Positions 14,175 to 20,881 of a DNA stretch of 21,024 bases are shown here, piece after piece (the first letter of the stretch is position 1; each line of letters opens with the position of its first letter). The notes beneath the pieces are model-generated. The model was not told the DNA's origin. It searched no databases and saw nothing but the letters and a program-made list of their open reading frames with translations. Made by a program: the position numbers and the translations under genes. The stretch comes from a virus: IMG/VR virus record IMGVR_UViG_3300017922_000017, positions 1-21,024 of that record; one strand, 5' to 3'.

Positions 14175-15110
14175 TTATTTGCCGTCAATCGGTTCTTGCG
14201 AGAACTCGGCAACCGTGATTGTCCGGCACCGGGCATGGTACGGCGGTGGGCCGACCTTCCCTTGTGTAACGGCCTCTCGCCGCCCCTGTGCCGTTTCCAG
14301 GCGTCCCGCTTGCTGGTCAGACCACCAGGGCCACGCCTCTTTTATCGCCTCCTTGTCCCGGCTTTCTGCCGCCTTCATGTAGTTATCCACGAATTTCCGT
14401 TGGTGTTCAACGGAAATAACCGTGCCGTGCAAGTTTCGGCAGATTGCCGTGGTCCGGTCGTCCAGTTGTGCCTTGACCCGGATTGTCTTCACCCCGGCCT
14501 GTTCGTACCCGGACACGCGGCCAATTTCGCGGATTTTGGTCGCCGTGTGGTCCGCGAAGAAGTCCCAGTACGCACGGGACCGCCGCGCAATCCCCGCCGT
14601 GGTTTCTTCCAACGCCCAGGACAAGTCTTCCCTGGTCCCCTCGACCCCCCGGAAGTGTTCGCGCAGGCCTTCTTCAAGCTTTTCTTCCAGGTGGTCGTTG
14701 AAATGCTCCCCAATCCAGAACTTGGTTTCACCGGTCAAGACTTTCAGGCTTTTCACGTCCGGGTCCTGGAACTGCCACGCGACACCGGGGACGGCCTTCG
14801 CCCCGGCTTCGCCGCCGTTCCGGTACGCGGCCTCGGCGTGGTCCTCCACGTCCGCGCCCACGACTTCGGCAAAGCGGTGGCCCAGGCGGGTCCGGTAGTG
14901 GTCCCGAAGCCAGTCTTCAATCTCCGGGACCGACGCCTTTGTGCGTTGCAGGTAGCGGATGCCGTCGATTGTGGCTTGACGTAGTTGCCGCTGAAAAGAG
15001 TCGCGCAGGACTTGGCGCATGGACCGCACGATTTCGTCCAAGTCGCGGGCCTTGAGTATCGTTTCCGCCTCTTTTGCCAGGGCCAGTGTTACGAGCGAGG
15101 GATTGGACAT
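14175..15110 (-). CDS. MuF / SPP1 gp7-like head morphogenesis protein
   Basis: A 311-residue protein of the Mu gpF / SPP1 gp7 minor head family. The C-terminal signature is present: DDRTTAICRNLHGTVIS with a downstream PPYHARCRTITV, the Cys/His set typical of this domain. The N-terminal two-thirds are long charged helices (LVTLALAKEAETILKARDLDEIVRSM and others). It is probably a minor capsid protein binding the portal or packaged with DNA. ATG 15110 follows GGAAGG; upstream in this frame the residues belong to another gene's shadow. It overlaps the zinc-ribbon gene by 22 bp and its stop lies just past the terminator. In other phages it follows the portal gene directly. Confidence 0.85.
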   Translation of the reverse strand: MSNPSLVTLALAKEAETILKARDLDEIVRSMRQVLRDSFQRQLRQATIDGIRYLQRTKASVPEIEDWLRDHYRTRLGHRFAEVVGADVEDHAEAAYRNGGEAGAKAVPGVAWQFQDPDVKSLKVLTGETKFWIGEHFNDHLEEKLEEGLREHFRGVEGTREDLSWALEETTAGIARRSRAYWDFFADHTATKIREIGRVSGYEQAGVKTIRVKAQLDDRTTAICRNLHGTVISVEHQRKFVDNYMKAAESRDKEAIKEAWPWWSDQQAGRLETAQGRREAVTQGKVGPPPYHARCRTITVAEFSQEPIDGK

Positions 15111-15367
15111 GCCGGCCTTCCTTCGTGCGTTTGAAACCGTGTCAGACAGGTGTTGCAACGGCGATACCTGGACACGACGGTTCCCATGTCTTGCACTTTC
15201 CCGTCGATGGTCGTGTGCATTGAATTGCAGTTGGGGCAAAACACAAGTTCCTCGGTCTGATACGGTTGTTTGCACCAGTGGCATTTGCGGATTCGCAAAA
15301 GTCGCCACCGCACGATTTCCTTGTCTACGATTGTTGACTTCTTCCGGCCGCAATGCGGACACTCCAT
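15089..15367 (-). CDS. Tandem zinc-ribbon protein (NrdR/Ogr-like ribbons)
   Basis: A 92-residue protein with two consecutive four-cysteine zinc ribbons. Ribbon 1 is Cys3-x2-Cys6 ... Cys29-x2-Cys32 (MECPHCG, KCHWC). Ribbon 2 is Cys44-x2-Cys47 ... Cys71-x2-Cys74 (FCPNCNS, RRCNTC). Each ends with a similar R-x-C-x2-C-x4-F/Y-x-T-x-E pattern, like the NrdR ribbon and the Ogr/Delta and Com-type phage regulators. It is likely to bind nucleic acid and could be a late activator, a translational regulator or a packaging accessory. ATG 15367 overlaps the terminase stop and has a GAGGGGG ribosome site. No other domain is seen. No certain family name given. Confidence 0.7.
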   Translation of the reverse strand: MECPHCGRKKSTIVDKEIVRWRLLRIRKCHWCKQPYQTEELVFCPNCNSMHTTIDGKVQDMGTVVSRYRRCNTCLTRFQTHEGRPACPIPRS

Positions 15368-15369
15368 GT

Positions 15370-17757
15370 CTACCCCCTCAAAACTTTGGCCCCGGAGACA
15401 ACCTTGCCTTGTCGCTTGGCAAGATACTCCAGGGCTTGTGTTGTCATATCGACTTGATCGTCGTTTTTCGCCGCAGGAAAGCGGCAGAGTTCTTCTAAAT
15501 AGTCGTCCACCCAGGGCGCATCTTCGGGCAGGTAGACATTTCCGGCTTCGACTTGTGGCGACACGGCCCGCGCCCGGACCTCTTTGCTGGCCTTGTTCAC
15601 CTGTTGAGCAATAATTGGGGCCTTGATTTCCCGGTCCCGCTTCAAATCCTGGACCAGAGACTTCCCGGAAGCCATGTATTCCACAAGGATAGCATCGGGT
15701 TGCCATTTTTTGTACTCCCGGATAACCGCCCGCTTCAAGTCCGGATATTCCAGGCGTTTACGGCATACATCGCGCAAAAAGTAACCCACCCCATACTCGT
15801 CCCAGGTCCCGCCCACGGTCCAGTCTGCAGAGTCGTTGTCTTCGTAGGCCGTGTCCCATGACTGGATTCGGAGTTTACGCTTCCGTGGTAGCTCCCGATA
15901 AAACTGCCACCAATTCCAATGAAAGATTCCGCCTTCCTCAGACACAGGCCGTTGTTGGTACAGGCTGTTCCACCAAAAGGTGCCCAGGTCCGACTTGGTG
16001 TCCGTGAGCCATTTCAGGTTGTAGCGTTCCGGCCACAGGGCTTCGCCGCGCTCCCGGCCCAAAAGGTCATCGTCTTCCGCAATGGCCGGGAAGTTGACTT
16101 CCTCAAACGGTTCAATCTCTCCGCGCCGGGACAGGTCCAAAAGCCGCCCGGCAAGATCGTCCTCGTGCCAGCGCGTCATAATAATTATTATAGCCCCGCC
16201 GGGTTGAAGCCGGGTCTTGGCCGTGGCCCGGTACCAGTTCCATGTCTTTTCCCGGTACGTCGGGGACATAGCTTCCTGGTCGTTCTTCACCGGGTCGTCG
16301 ATAAGGAATACGTCGGCCCCTTTACCCGTGACACCGCCGCCGACGCCCACGGACCACATATAGCCGCCCTGGTCCGTGCGCCAGAACTGGCCGGAGCGCG
16401 TGTTGGGGTCCACATCGACACCAAAGACAGTCGGCCCCCATTCTTTCAGCGTGTCGCGGGCTTGTTTGCCCCAGGTCTGCGCGTAAGACGACTCGTAACT
16501 TCCCAGAATAACCTTTTTTTTGGGAAAATTGCCCAAGAACCACGATGGGAAATATCTTGACGTGAACTCGCTGTTGTGAGTTGGAACAAGGTGTTCCCCG
16601 ACAAGGTAAAGCCCATCCTCTCGAGCAACCTGTATGCACTTACCGGCCTCCGGGCGTGCCTCCCGTATTGCCTTAACACCCCGTCGCCACCGTAAGCTGT
16701 TTGACGTGCTAAGTCGTTTTCTTTCAAGTCGTGTTGGGATTGTAAGGTCCGCTGAAAACGTAAGCTGGTAAACTGTTTTTTTGCCGTTAATACCAGAGCT
16801 TGACACAGTTGGAGCATAAGACGCGATTGTTGCCCTCCACCCAAGAGACCTTACGAGCTTCGCTGTATCTTGTACCAACCTATGGTTGACGTTTGAAAAG
16901 CAATACCTTTTTGTCTTTTTGTGAACGTATCCGTCAGTGTCTATAAGGCCAGCTAAAAGCTCAAGCCTTTGCTTTACGGAGGAAACGAGGTACGCGCTTG
17001 GAATATGCTTGTTGTTCCACAGACCAAGACTTTCAAGCCCGTGTTTCATTGTTTGAGTAAAATACGTCGTCAATACGCCGGTGTTTTTGTGTTCGCAGAC
17101 AGCGGATATCCTTTGCCCGTGCTTCACCAAGCTATCAATGACCTGTTTATCTTTGGGCGAATGCGTGATGCACGGCTTGCTCGAAGACCCATCCCCAAGC
17201 CAAGCCCCAAGAATGTACGGGTCCAAAGGCAAAAGAGCCTCTTTTCCTTCAATCCGTGGCGTTTCGGGGACTTGCAAGACAGCCCTTTTTTTCTTGCCCC
17301 CTGAAAACAAGGTCCTCTTTGCCATTTCGTGCGTTTCCATCGTGCGCCATGCGCCCCTTGAACGGTCGTAAACAACCCATTCATGGCGCGGATGCACCTT
17401 TACAGTCGCACCGTCCGTGAACTCGACTTCAAGCGTCGCAAGGTCCGCCGGGGATTCCCCAACAACCATTGCCGCTTTTCCGTCCGGGCCATACACGAAA
17501 TCCCCAGGGTGAAGCTCGCCATGCGTTGTCCACCCAGAAGGGGCCAAGACAGGCGTGCTGTCAGCTACAAGCTTCCCGTGTTGTGGAGGCATCGAAATAA
17601 TAAGACGCTGGCACTGCCCCCGTGCGACTTCCAGCAATTTATCGTTCAACGCCGCCAGGTGTCGCGGGAAGACCCAGGCCCCATTACTCGTCAGGTGTGC
17701 CCACCACGCCGGGGTAGCTTGAGCCAGGAGCAATGGATTCGAGCAGTTCATTGGCAA
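15370..17757 (-). CDS. Terminase large subunit (TerL) precursor with intein
   Basis: A 795-residue precursor; the mature TerL would be 462 residues after removal of the intein (residues 63-395). It is the packaging motor. The Walker A loop MPPQHGK-(intein)-SEFTS is rebuilt on splicing. Walker B is DVFLIDD (482-488), followed by a TRWHEDDLAG coupling segment (about 528-537). The C-terminal nuclease has Asp635 (SWDTAYED), Glu693 (LVEY) and Asp767/Asp770 in NDDQVD. This C-terminus resembles the TIGR01630-type phage terminase. The start is TTG at 17757 because GGAGG lies nine bases upstream; ATG at 17751 is 15 bases from it. It overlaps the TerS gene by 74 bp. DNA packaging should be impossible until the intein is removed. 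Confidence 0.92.
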   Translation of the reverse strand: MPMNCSNPLLLAQATPAWWAHLTSNGAWVFPRHLAALNDKLLEVARGQCQRLIISMPPQHGKLVADSTPVLAPSGWTTHGELHPGDFVYGPDGKAAMVVGESPADLATLEVEFTDGATVKVHPRHEWVVYDRSRGAWRTMETHEMAKRTLFSGGKKKRAVLQVPETPRIEGKEALLPLDPYILGAWLGDGSSSKPCITHSPKDKQVIDSLVKHGQRISAVCEHKNTGVLTTYFTQTMKHGLESLGLWNNKHIPSAYLVSSVKQRLELLAGLIDTDGYVHKKTKRYCFSNVNHRLVQDTAKLVRSLGWRATIASYAPTVSSSGINGKKTVYQLTFSADLTIPTRLERKRLSTSNSLRWRRGVKAIREARPEAGKCIQVAREDGLYLVGEHLVPTHNSEFTSRYFPSWFLGNFPKKKVILGSYESSYAQTWGKQARDTLKEWGPTVFGVDVDPNTRSGQFWRTDQGGYMWSVGVGGGVTGKGADVFLIDDPVKNDQEAMSPTYREKTWNWYRATAKTRLQPGGAIIIIMTRWHEDDLAGRLLDLSRRGEIEPFEEVNFPAIAEDDDLLGRERGEALWPERYNLKWLTDTKSDLGTFWWNSLYQQRPVSEEGGIFHWNWWQFYRELPRKRKLRIQSWDTAYEDNDSADWTVGGTWDEYGVGYFLRDVCRKRLEYPDLKRAVIREYKKWQPDAILVEYMASGKSLVQDLKRDREIKAPIIAQQVNKASKEVRARAVSPQVEAGNVYLPEDAPWVDDYLEELCRFPAAKNDDQVDMTTQALEYLAKRQGKVVSGAKVLRG
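16573..17571 (-). other. Class 3-type intein with LAGLIDADG homing endonuclease in TerL Walker A
   Basis: In-frame 999-bp insertion coding for 333 residues between Lys62 and Ser396 of the TerL precursor. It starts LVADSTPVLAPSGW (block A), so residue 1 is Leu, not Cys/Ser/Thr. Block B has HPRHEW with His125 and Trp127. Block F is CIQV with Cys374, and the end is VPTHN followed by Ser396 (Thr393, His394, Asn395). Trp, Cys and Thr at these three places are the WCT signature of class 3 inteins, in which the block F Cys replaces the N-terminal nucleophile. LAGLIDADG endonuclease motifs are YILGAWLGDGS (181-191) and LLAGLIDTDGYV (267-278). GC in two sampled 60-base lines is about 37-42 percent, against about 70 percent in a flanking TerL line, which suggests recent arrival. 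Confidence 0.92.
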
Positions 17758-18340
17758 GGCGCGACGCCTCCGGGTCGTTGGTAATTCGTTGTGCTATGGA
17801 TTTTGTTTCGTCGTCTTTTTCTTTGACTTCATGGGAGTCGGTGTGTTGCCCGTAAGCAAGCCGCTCTATGTCGGTCAAAGCCCTCAAAGCCCGAGGCATG
17901 TCCAAAATGAGCTTCATCAGGTCGGTGTTTGACCCAAACCGAAGCCGGGTCCCCTCTGCTTTGGCTTCTTCCACTCGCTGTTTCAGGTCTTCAATCGGTT
18001 GAAGCAAGGCAACCATCGACTGCGAAGCAATTCGAGCGTGACGCCGCCCCATCTTCTCCATCTCGTCGAGGAAAGCCCCCGATTGCTTTTTGTTTGCCTC
18101 CTGGTCCCAAAACGAAATCCGCTCAAGCCACCGCCACCGCACAGACCAAATGCTGAGTTGGTAGATTGTCTTGTAGCCAAGTCGGCTCCGTGCGTTCTCA
18201 AGGGACCGCTCGGGGCCAAGCTCCAGGTAAGTCCTGAAAGCGTTGTATGCTTTTGACGTTTCGCCAGGAAGCCGTTCTCCAGGGGAGAAGGACCGAACAT
18301 TCACGTCCTCGGGCACTAAGCTGGATTTTTTGCTAGGCAT
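17684..18340 (-). CDS. Terminase small subunit-like (TerS)
   Basis: A 218-residue, strongly charged helical protein directly upstream of TerL. Residues about 30-80 (AFRTYLELGPERSLENARSRLGYKTIYQLSIWSVRWRWLERISFWD) look like a helix-turn-helix DNA-binding segment, as found in TerS proteins that choose the packaging site. A central coiled coil (about 100-130) could oligomerise the ring. The C-terminal part ends in Gly/Ser/Pro (GSSYPGVVGTPDE). It overlaps the TerL coding start by 74 bp, an unusually long overlap that reinforces coupled production. Position and size are typical of TerS; the family itself is very divergent, so the assignment is mostly contextual. Confidence 0.75.
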   Translation of the reverse strand: MPSKKSSLVPEDVNVRSFSPGERLPGETSKAYNAFRTYLELGPERSLENARSRLGYKTIYQLSIWSVRWRWLERISFWDQEANKKQSGAFLDEMEKMGRRHARIASQSMVALLQPIEDLKQRVEEAKAEGTRLRFGSNTDLMKLILDMPRALRALTDIERLAYGQHTDSHEVKEKDDETKSIAQRITNDPEASRLANELLESIAPGSSYPGVVGTPDE

Positions 18341-18834
18341 GGTTCCGTCGCCTCCTTAGTCGCAACGTAGTAGTAAGGCTCCCCGCACAAAGGCCAAAGC
18401 AGGAACCCCGACACGCGGAAAAGGGCCCTGATCAATCGGGGTTTTGCAACGCCGACGTTCTCCCGGTACGCGGCCTTGCCGTGGACGGCATACGCGGAAG
18501 CGGACCCTGACAGAAAAGGGCGGTTGTACCCGACAACAAAAACCGGCCCAGGGTGCAAAGCAATGTCCAAGATTGCTCGCCAGGGCAGGTAGTTAATTGC
18601 GAACAGGGAAAGAACCCCGTGCGCCGGGTCCACAAGGTACGAAGCATCGCCGCAAACGAACTTTCTGCCGGGGAACTTTGCGCGGCAACGGGCCACCATG
18701 TCTTTGTCAATGTCTACGCCGACATAGCCCCGGCACGAAGGACAAAAAGAAGCCCCAAGCCCTGTCCCGCACCCCAGGTCAACCCATGAAGAAGCCTGGA
18801 ACGCCACGGAACGGAAAGTCCGCCGGATTTCCAT
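18316..18834 (-). CDS. Class I SAM-dependent methyltransferase
   Basis: A 172-residue protein with the SAM-binding motif I, WVDLGCGTGLG, then YVGVDID (acidic residue after strand 2) and FVCGDAS. These are the usual class I Rossmann methyltransferase motifs. There is no NPPY/DPPY target-base motif (a NYLPW is in the corresponding place), so a DNA adenine/cytosine N-methyltransferase is not supported; the substrate is unknown. Cys62 and Cys65 in the CPSC segment are extra. ATG 18834 is a best guess: no good ribosome site is visible, and the reading frame is open further upstream. It overlaps the end of the PP-loop gene by about 56 bp and the TerS start by 25 bp. Confidence 0.75.
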   Translation of the reverse strand: MEIRRTFRSVAFQASSWVDLGCGTGLGASFCPSCRGYVGVDIDKDMVARCRAKFPGRKFVCGDASYLVDPAHGVLSLFAINYLPWRAILDIALHPGPVFVVGYNRPFLSGSASAYAVHGKAAYRENVGVAKPRLIRALFRVSGFLLWPLCGEPYYYVATKEATEPCLAKNPA

Positions 18835-19516
18835 GTTCTGGAACGCCGTGCCTGTACTGCTGGTCGTACACTTCGTTGTATTGCCACCCGTGTTCATGTA
18901 TGGCCTTCCAAATGTCAGAATACGACCAGTCATAAAGCGGGTAAAAAGTATAATGGTTCTTGGCCTTGAGCTTTTTGCCCCATGTCACCCACTTGTACGT
19001 TCGCGCCCCTGTCAGTCCTGCTCGTCGCGTTGGGGATTCCTCACACCGGACGCCGCCAAGCATTGCAAAAGGCTCTTTGGGGAACAGGTGGGCCGGATAA
19101 TAAGAAAACATTTCTTTTATCCGTGTTGTCCCGAAGTTGTTTTCTTTGATTGAAACGGGGTCTTTGTCTCGAAGCCATTCAGCCCCTTCCTCCCAACACC
19201 CAATCCAATCTTTTTCGTGTGAAGTGGCGTTGAAAATGAAGATAGGACATTGCAACCAGTGTGGTTCAACGTCGTCCCGGTACATAACGCTTTTGATTAC
19301 GTCTATTGTCTGCGTGAACTCCGCTTCCTGGTCTATGAAAAGAACAGGCAACGGGGTCCGGCCCATCTCTTTTGCAACCTCTAGCGCAAGGTGAAACGTG
19401 ACCGTGCTGTCTTTGCCGCCAGAATGGGCAACAAAGACGTTCCCGAACTCCCCAAAGACAAAGCGGATTCGTTCCTTTGCCGCCTCCAAGACGTTCTCGT
19501 CCTTAAAGTAGCGCAT
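18779..19516 (-). CDS. PAPS reductase / IbrA-like PP-loop ATP pyrophosphatase family protein
   Basis: A 245-residue protein with the PP-loop HSGGKDST (residues 31-38), a GVRCEESPTRR motif (about 155-165) and YPLYDWSYSDIWKAIHEHG (about 192-210). These are the marks of the PAPS-reductase/IbrA/DndC-like adenylating family. The likely chemistry is activation with ATP by pyrophosphate release; whether it acts on sulfate, a nucleic acid or another substrate is unknown. There is no CxxC-type sulfur-donor pattern typical of sulfate reduction. ATG 19516 has AAGGA nearby; an earlier in-frame start is poor. GC in two sampled 60-base lines is about 40-43 percent, far below neighbours, pointing to horizontal acquisition. 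The C-terminus after YRHG looks abbreviated compared with relatives. Confidence 0.8.
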   Translation of the reverse strand: MRYFKDENVLEAAKERIRFVFGEFGNVFVAHSGGKDSTVTFHLALEVAKEMGRTPLPVLFIDQEAEFTQTIDVIKSVMYRDDVEPHWLQCPIFIFNATSHEKDWIGCWEEGAEWLRDKDPVSIKENNFGTTRIKEMFSYYPAHLFPKEPFAMLGGVRCEESPTRRAGLTGARTYKWVTWGKKLKAKNHYTFYPLYDWSYSDIWKAIHEHGWQYNEVYDQQYRHGVPEHGNPADFPFRGVPGFFMG

Positions 19517-19581
19517 TCGCCTTTTCCTTCTGTCTGTTTCTTGTCTCTCTTGGTGGCCGGACAACGGTCAGCTTTGTTGCA

Positions 19582-19710
19582 TTAACGGATAATATGCCCC
19601 CGGCCAGTGGCCTTGCTTTCTCTTGTGAAAACCCCTTGGAGTTCCCACACGGCCCCGCTGTTTGTTTCTTCAATGTATTTCCCGACAACCCAAGCATCTA
19701 CGCCTTCCAT
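19582..19710 (-). CDS. Small protein, 42 residues, possibly frameshifted
   Basis: ATG 19710 has AAGGAG seven bases upstream, so it is very likely translated. The product reads MEGVDAWVVGKYIEETNSGAVW then a GVFTRESKA segment, a compact strand-turn-helix beginning. It resembles small phage proteins I remember with a 'W---GVF--E-KA' centre, but no family is assigned. It overlaps the dCTP deaminase end by 13 bp. The frame ends early at 19582, whereas a different frame stays open to 19503, which would overlap the next start like other junctions here. A run of five C at 19597-19601 (plus strand) is the natural place for a one-base change or a slip. Confidence 0.6.
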   Translation of the reverse strand: MEGVDAWVVGKYIEETNSGAVWELQGVFTRESKATGRGHIIR

Positions 19711-20216
19711 GCCTTCGCTCCTTCCGTTTGTTTTTGCCGCTGATACCGGCCACAGTAGCCTTGCTGGCACCCACCGACCTCAAAGAACACCAGTTGCGCG
19801 ACACGGGTTCCAACAGGGATTGAAAGCGTCTGTGGGCCGTGGTTGCAGATTTCAAGCGTGACGTGGCCGGTAAAGCCAGGGTCGAGCCAGCCGGCGGTGA
19901 CATGGACCGCAAGGCCAAGCCGCCCCATTGTCGAACGCCCGTCCACTTGCGCGGCCAGGGACCGGGGCAGGTTCACGCGCTCAAACGTAGACGCCAGGGC
20001 GAATTGCCCAGGGCGCAAGACAAGCTCGTCCCCGTCCACGGTGCTGTATTCCGGGGTTGTTGTCCCTGGACAGACAACCTGTCCCGGACACGGGAAAAGA
20101 AAAGGACCCGCCAAGGCCACGTCGTAGCTGGCGGGTTGCAAGGACTGCGGTGAATACGGCTCGACAAGCGCGGTGCATTTTGCGCGGGCTTTGATTTCTG
20201 AGTCTCCTAAAATCAC
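19698..20216 (-). CDS. dcd: dCTP deaminase (Dcd)
   Basis: A 172-residue trimeric-type dCTP deaminase/dUTPase-fold enzyme: PASYDVAL in place of the usual PASLDLRLG, DGRSTMGRLGL (93-102), HVTAGWLDPGFTGHVTLEICN (105-125) with the catalytic Glu122, and the C-terminal QLVFFEV and GRYQRQ. It converts dCTP to dUTP, which feeds dTTP synthesis, and phages use it to shift nucleotide pools toward replication. Length is normal (E. coli Dcd is 193). The start is GTG 20216 behind AGGGGG. It is G/C-rich like the structural genes. No partner dUTPase or thymidylate synthase is visible in the window. Confidence 0.9.
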   Translation of the reverse strand: MILGDSEIKARAKCTALVEPYSPQSLQPASYDVALAGPFLFPCPGQVVCPGTTTPEYSTVDGDELVLRPGQFALASTFERVNLPRSLAAQVDGRSTMGRLGLAVHVTAGWLDPGFTGHVTLEICNHGPQTLSIPVGTRVAQLVFFEVGGCQQGYCGRYQRQKQTEGAKAWKA

Positions 20217-20234
20217 CCCTAAACCCCCTGCATT

Positions 20235-20498
20235 TTATCCCGCGCTATTTGCGCGTAATGGGCCAATCAGATACAGGCACAGTTCGGTCATGGCCGGAAG
20301 CGGCACGTCCTCACGCTCTATGGGCCGGATAGCGGCCCGGATTTTGTTCGATAGAGTCCGCAACGTCTTGTGTATGCGCCTCCACGCCTCCCGCGCCTCA
20401 CGCGGTACGTCGCTTCGCTCCAACATTTGCCCGAGCGGAATAATCGCGCACAGGACTACCATTTGCCGCTGTTGCCAGACCGGCATCCCTTTACTCAT
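20235..20498 (-). CDS. Hypothetical small helical protein
   Basis: An 87-residue product starting at ATG 20498 behind a GGGGGA site, overlapping the nuclease stop by 4 bp (ATGA). It has a hydrophobic start (RQMVVLCAIIPLGQML), an Arg-rich helical middle (EAREAWRRIHKTLRTLSNKIRAAI) and a hydrophobic end. No family recognised. An earlier in-frame start at 20630 would add 44 Gly/Pro-rich residues and is not favoured. A DNA-associated role is possible from the Arg-rich helices; membrane association of the N-terminal 20 residues is weaker. Confidence 0.6.
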   Translation of the reverse strand: MSKGMPVWQQRQMVVLCAIIPLGQMLERSDVPREAREAWRRIHKTLRTLSNKIRAAIRPIEREDVPLPAMTELCLYLIGPLRANSAG

Positions 20499-20881
20499 AA
20501 ATCCCCCGTCAGATAGCGCATGATTATCGCCCATGCCTCGTTTGCCCCGTAACAGACCGTGCAGTATCGCCCCTGGCCCCGTAGGGCCTTGAGCCATGCT
20601 TTCTGCTCCGGGGTGGCCTTGTTCGGCCAAACCTTCATTTCGATATGCAACCCGGTGTATTTTCCACGCTTGACCGGAAGGTCTATATCCGGGACACCGG
20701 CCCGGACGCCTTCAGCCTTGAGCCGGACAGCGGTGGCCTTGTGCCTGTGCCCGCCGTTCGGTACGGCATGGAGCAGTTGCAGTTCCGGCCACTTTGTTTC
20801 GTGCAGGGCCGCTATTTCAAAGACCGCTTTTTGCTCGTCGTGTTCCGACGGGCCGGGAGTATTCCTTCGCGCTTGAGCCAT
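20495..20881 (-). CDS. VRR-NUC domain nuclease
   Basis: A 128-residue minimal PD-(D/E)xK nuclease of the VRR-NUC family, the type found in Fan1 and in many phage replication regions. It has SEHDEQKAVFEIAAL at the start, the HAVPNGGHRHKATAVRLKAEGVRAGVPDI core (Pro64-Asp65), and HIEMK with Glu81 and Lys83. These provide the metal-binding Asp/Glu and catalytic Lys. It is likely to cut branched or Holliday-type DNA in replication or recombination. GGAGG is seven bases upstream of ATG 20881, although this start lies 70 bp inside the preceding gene. It overlaps the next gene by 4 bp. Size is close to stand-alone phage VRR-NUC proteins. Confidence 0.88.
   Translation of the reverse strand: MAQARRNTPGPSEHDEQKAVFEIAALHETKWPELQLLHAVPNGGHRHKATAVRLKAEGVRAGVPDIDLPVKRGKYTGLHIEMKVWPNKATPEQKAWLKALRGQGRYCTVCYGANEAWAIIMRYLTGDL

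Noticed and set aside
14076-14984. 302-residue plus-strand frame
   Set aside because: It is the antisense of the MuF-like gene, runs through the terminator hairpin and has an atypical Arg/Pro/Phe composition.
15111-15362. N-terminal extension of the MuF-like frame
   Set aside because: It overlaps the zinc-ribbon gene in another frame and the composition is unlike the rest; ATG 15110 with a purine-rich leader is preferred.
15368-15706. Upstream extension of the zinc-ribbon frame
   Set aside because: This region is inside the terminase nuclease coding sequence; the true start at 15367 has a ribosome site and the extension has no zinc-ribbon or other domain.
18316-19516. Full Dnd phosphorothioation or other known defence operon
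   Set aside because: Only one PP-loop protein is seen, with no DndB, DndD or DndE-like neighbour, so a named system is not supported.
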